From: Verrucomicrobiota bacterium
GTDB lineage: Bacteria; Verrucomicrobiota; Verrucomicrobiia; Verrucomicrobiales; Akkermansiaceae
NCBI GenBank assembly: GCA_017301995.1
Contig: JAFLEH010000009.1
Span: forward strand, 62,001 to 126,000
Direction: 5' to 3'
Length of the DNA stretch: 64,000 bases
Below, in pieces: positions 61,857 through 64,000 of this stretch (the stretch's first letter is position 1; each line of letters starts with the position of its first letter). The notes under the pieces were generated by a model. It was not told the DNA's origin and did no database searches. It worked only from the letters and a program-made list of their open reading frames with translations. The position numbers and the translations under genes were made by a program.

Positions 61857-62525
61857 ATGACAGCTTCACCAGCCAGCCGGGAGAATCCGATCCGAATCAT
61901 TCTCATCGAGGACCATGCCGACTTCAGGGAATCCGTTTCGATGGTTCTCAACGAGCGTGGATACGACTGCGTGGGCGGGTTTTCGACGATGGAAGACGCG
62001 CTTGAGGCGATCCAGGACGGGTTGGAAGCGGATCTGGTGCTCTCCGATCTGGGACTTCCCGGCATGAGCGGGGTGGCGGGCATCCGCAAGGTCCGCGAAC
62101 TGCTGCCCGGCGCGCGGGTGCTCGTTCTAACCGCCTTCACCGACAAGGCGAAAGTCTTCGCCGCGCTTGAGGCCGGAGCCCATGGCTATCTGGTGAAAGC
62201 GGGCAGCGCCTCACGCTTGATAGAAACGCTGGAGGAAGTGCTCGCGGGCGGGACCCCGCTCGATCCGAAGATCGCCGGCATGATCCTGCAAACCTTCCGC
62301 CAGCTTAGCCCGATTAGCGACGAGGAATCCCTCTCCAACCGCGAATGCGAGGTACTCCAACTGGCCGCCAAGGGCCTCACCCGCCAGGAAATCGCCGACG
62401 AGCTGAACCTCAGTCCGCATTCGGTCACCGAGTACATCAAGCGCAGCTTCGACAAGCTTCACGTCCGCAACCTTCCCGCCGCCGTCAGCGAGGCGATCCG
62501 CCGCGGACTGTTGGATCTCTCCTGA
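61857..62525 (+). CDS. NarL/LuxR-type response regulator
   Basis: Regulator of 222 residues. The receiver domain has IILIEDHADFRESV (acidic pocket), phospho-acceptor Asp64 in VLSDLGLPGMSG, Thr92 in LTAF and Lys114 in YLVKAG. The C-terminal HTH reads LSNRECEVLQLAAKGLTRQE and HSVTEYIKRSFDKLHVRN. No histidine kinase is adjacent, so it is an orphan in this window. The start at MTASPAS is chosen; an ATG ten codons upstream is possible. It is convergent with the dehydratase, six bases apart. Confidence 0.88.
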   Translation: MTASPASRENPIRIILIEDHADFRESVSMVLNERGYDCVGGFSTMEDALEAIQDGLEADLVLSDLGLPGMSGVAGIRKVRELLPGARVLVLTAFTDKAKVFAALEAGAHGYLVKAGSASRLIETLEEVLAGGTPLDPKIAGMILQTFRQLSPISDEESLSNRECEVLQLAAKGLTRQEIADELNLSPHSVTEYIKRSFDKLHVRNLPAAVSEAIRRGLLDLS

Positions 62526-62531
62526 AGCGGC

Positions 62532-63614
62532 TTAACAGCATTCGGATTCCCGGAGTCCGTCGATTTTCGCTTTCATATAGCCCATGGCGAAGGCCATGCC
62601 GGCGTGCCACGGGGCGTCGCAGGTCATGGATGGCGCGTGATCGGGAATCACCACGCCCTCGAAGCCGTTGCGGTGGAGGATCTCGAGAATGCGGCCGGCA
62701 TCGACCTCACCGTCGTCGATGAACGTCTCGCGATAGTTAGGGACCTTGCCGCGGATGTTGCGGAGGTGCACGTAGGCGACGCGGCCCTCGCGGCTGTGGA
62801 GGTCGAGCGTTTCCTCGGCGGAGCCCTCGGTCATTTCCGCCACGGTGCCGACGCAGAACTCCATCGCGTTGCGCGGGCTGGGGTGGAGGTCCGCCATGGT
62901 CTGATAGAACCGCGGCTGATAGACCAGCCGGGCATGGCCGCGGACGGTCGGCATGGGCGGATCGTCCGGATGGAGCGCCAGGGTGACGCCCGCTTCCTCG
63001 GCGGTGGGGATCACATCGCGGAGGAACCGATAGAGGCGGTCCCAGAGCTGTTCGTGGGTGACCGGCGGCAGGAATCCGGACGGTGCGTCGGGATCATAGA
63101 CCATGTTCCAGACCATTCCGTTAGGCAACGGGTCGTCCACCGGCCCGTCCATGCCCACGGCCTCCGCGCCGCCGCGGGCGAACGCGCCCTTGATCCGCCC
63201 GGCCACTCCGGCGATGGAGAAATTGTATCCCATCACCGGGATGCCGACCTCACCCATGCGGCGGAGGATGGTTTTCACGTTTTCGATGTGCTCGTCGCGG
63301 CGCGGACCATCGAGGAGGATGTCGTGCCAATGGGCGGGATCGAAATTCTCGATGGCGGCCCATTCCAGATCATGCCGGGCGAGGTCCTGTTTGATAGATG
63401 AGAGTTCATCAACGGTCCACAACCGATCCGGATCACCGGCGCGGCCCCATCCGTGAAGATCACCCAGCGGCTGGTCCACACGGGCGTTGGCATCGCCGCC
63501 TTGCTTGAAGTAATCGACGAGATGCACGACCACGTGGGTGGCACCGCACTGCCGTGCGAAACGGTAGTGCGCGTCGTCGAGCATGTGGCGGTAGAGTCCG
63601 AAACCGAGTTTCAT
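62532..63614 (-). CDS. uxuA: Mannonate dehydratase
   Basis: Enzyme of 360 residues that converts D-mannonate to 2-keto-3-deoxygluconate in hexuronate catabolism. TIM-barrel motifs typical of UxuA are seen: GATHVVVHLVDYF near the start, GYNFSIAGVAGRI, TLALHPDDPPMPTVRG, EFCVGTVAEM, VAYVHLRNIRGKVPNY and FEGVVIPDHAPSM. Metal-binding His, Cys and Asp positions are present. The start at MKLGFGLYRH matches the family. It links the secreted glycan hydrolases to central metabolism. Confidence 0.86.
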   Translation of the reverse strand: MKLGFGLYRHMLDDAHYRFARQCGATHVVVHLVDYFKQGGDANARVDQPLGDLHGWGRAGDPDRLWTVDELSSIKQDLARHDLEWAAIENFDPAHWHDILLDGPRRDEHIENVKTILRRMGEVGIPVMGYNFSIAGVAGRIKGAFARGGAEAVGMDGPVDDPLPNGMVWNMVYDPDAPSGFLPPVTHEQLWDRLYRFLRDVIPTAEEAGVTLALHPDDPPMPTVRGHARLVYQPRFYQTMADLHPSPRNAMEFCVGTVAEMTEGSAEETLDLHSREGRVAYVHLRNIRGKVPNYRETFIDDGEVDAGRILEILHRNGFEGVVIPDHAPSMTCDAPWHAGMAFAMGYMKAKIDGLRESECC

Positions 63615-63696
63615 GGGCATGGGCGGAAAGCCGGACGATGCCCCCCCGGCCGCGGGGCGGCAAGATCTAACACAGGACCCGGTGTGCCCGCGCCGC

Positions 63697-64000
63697 TCAG
63701 CGGCGGGTTTGGGATTGGATAATGGCGGCACAGGTCGCGGGGTCGGCGAAGTCCATGATGACGCATCCGCAGGCGTCCGCCGGGGCGGTGGCGAACCACT
63801 TGGCGAGGCGCGGGTTGATCGCGCCGGAAACCGCCGTAATGTTAGGCAGTCCGAACGCGCCGGGTTGGTAGCCGCTGGCGTAGTTCAGGTGCAGCCGGGT
63901 GCCGTCCTGATCGCCGCGCGCGGCGGTTAGGGCCGCTTCGATTTTCCGCCATTTCGCGTCGGGCGCGGAAACCTGATAGGCATCCTGCACGGCGAGCAGG
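63697..64000 (-). CDS. Probable phosphatidylinositol-specific phospholipase C, C-terminal part
   Basis: The frame is open to the window edge; the N-terminal part and start lie beyond it. About 100 C-terminal residues are visible. LHLNYASGYQPG, AINPRLAKWF and CGCVIMDFADPATCAAII resemble the end of bacterial PI-PLC X-domain enzymes (INP...VMDF). PI-PLCs cleave phosphatidylinositol or GPI-like lipids by general acid-base catalysis; the catalytic histidines would be in the missing part. Family call therefore rests on the C-terminal pattern only. It lies upstream of the mannonate dehydratase on the same strand. Confidence 0.5.
   Translation of the reverse strand, partial: LLAVQDAYQVSAPDAKWRKIEAALTAARGDQDGTRLHLNYASGYQPGAFGLPNITAVSGAINPRLAKWFATAPADACGCVIMDFADPATCAAIIQSQTRR

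Overview
This 64 kb window is GC-rich chromosomal DNA, almost certainly from a Verrucomicrobiota bacterium, probably near Verrucomicrobiales (a Luteolibacter- or Haloferula-like lineage). The evidence is very large secreted proteins made of autotransporter-associated beta-strand repeats, a PEP-CTERM protein, a DUF1501/pre-peptidase pair, a CotH/lamin-tail/MBG giant, a sigma factor plus FecR-lectin pair, and polysaccharide hydrolases. The organism assignment is an inference from gene content; no rRNA, tRNA, CRISPR array or transposase was seen.

Layout. 1-103: nothing recognisable. 104-1687: VWA lipoprotein (minus). 1987-6399: giant beta-strand repeat protein. 6400-6931: REP-like and inverted repeats without a gene. 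6932-7769: two small membrane proteins. 7847-9421: acyl-CoA ligase. 9570-13999: methanol:corrinoid methyltransferase locus in the order mtaC, mtaA-like, PocR/AraC-type regulator, mtaB. 14137-19167: CotH giant. 19258-25141: two paralogous beta-strand repeat proteins (minus). 25317-28976: phosphatase, ThuA-like protein, beta-propeller protein and HD/OB nuclease. 29007-32788: DUF1501 and PPC-domain protein. 33028-37255: six-hairpin glycosidase, nitroreductase and sialate esterase. 37391-40987: fourth repeat protein. 41061-41219: possible small zinc ribbon. 41529-45903: trimeric [FeFe]-hydrogenase (hydC, hydB, hydA). 45866-48846: TonB-dependent receptor and DMT transporter. 49217-49798: rplU-rpmA. 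49992-51955: sigma factor and FecR protein. 52131-56372: fifth repeat protein. 56478-60961: endonuclease/phosphatase-like hydrolase and GH92 mannosidase. 61125-61804: PIN/RHH toxin-antitoxin pair. 61857-62525: response regulator. 62532-63614: mannonate dehydratase. 63697-64000: 3' end of a probable PI-PLC gene.

Functionally the window combines three themes. The first is anaerobic one-carbon and hydrogen metabolism: MtaB keeps the zinc ligands of the methanol enzyme, and the hydrogenase has an intact H-cluster but an altered HydB. The second is polysaccharide use (GH92, six-hairpin glycosidase, sialate esterase, mannonate dehydratase). The third is a large investment in secreted surface proteins; four of the five beta-strand proteins and the CotH giant share one C-terminal module, while a close paralogue ends in PEP-CTERM instead.

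Two window-wide properties stand out. Almost no gene has a recognisable Shine-Dalgarno sequence; starts are preceded by A/C-rich leaders, even in rplU and rpmA. Leu-Thr is written CTA-ACN (often inside GTT-CTA-ACC) unusually often for GC-rich DNA.
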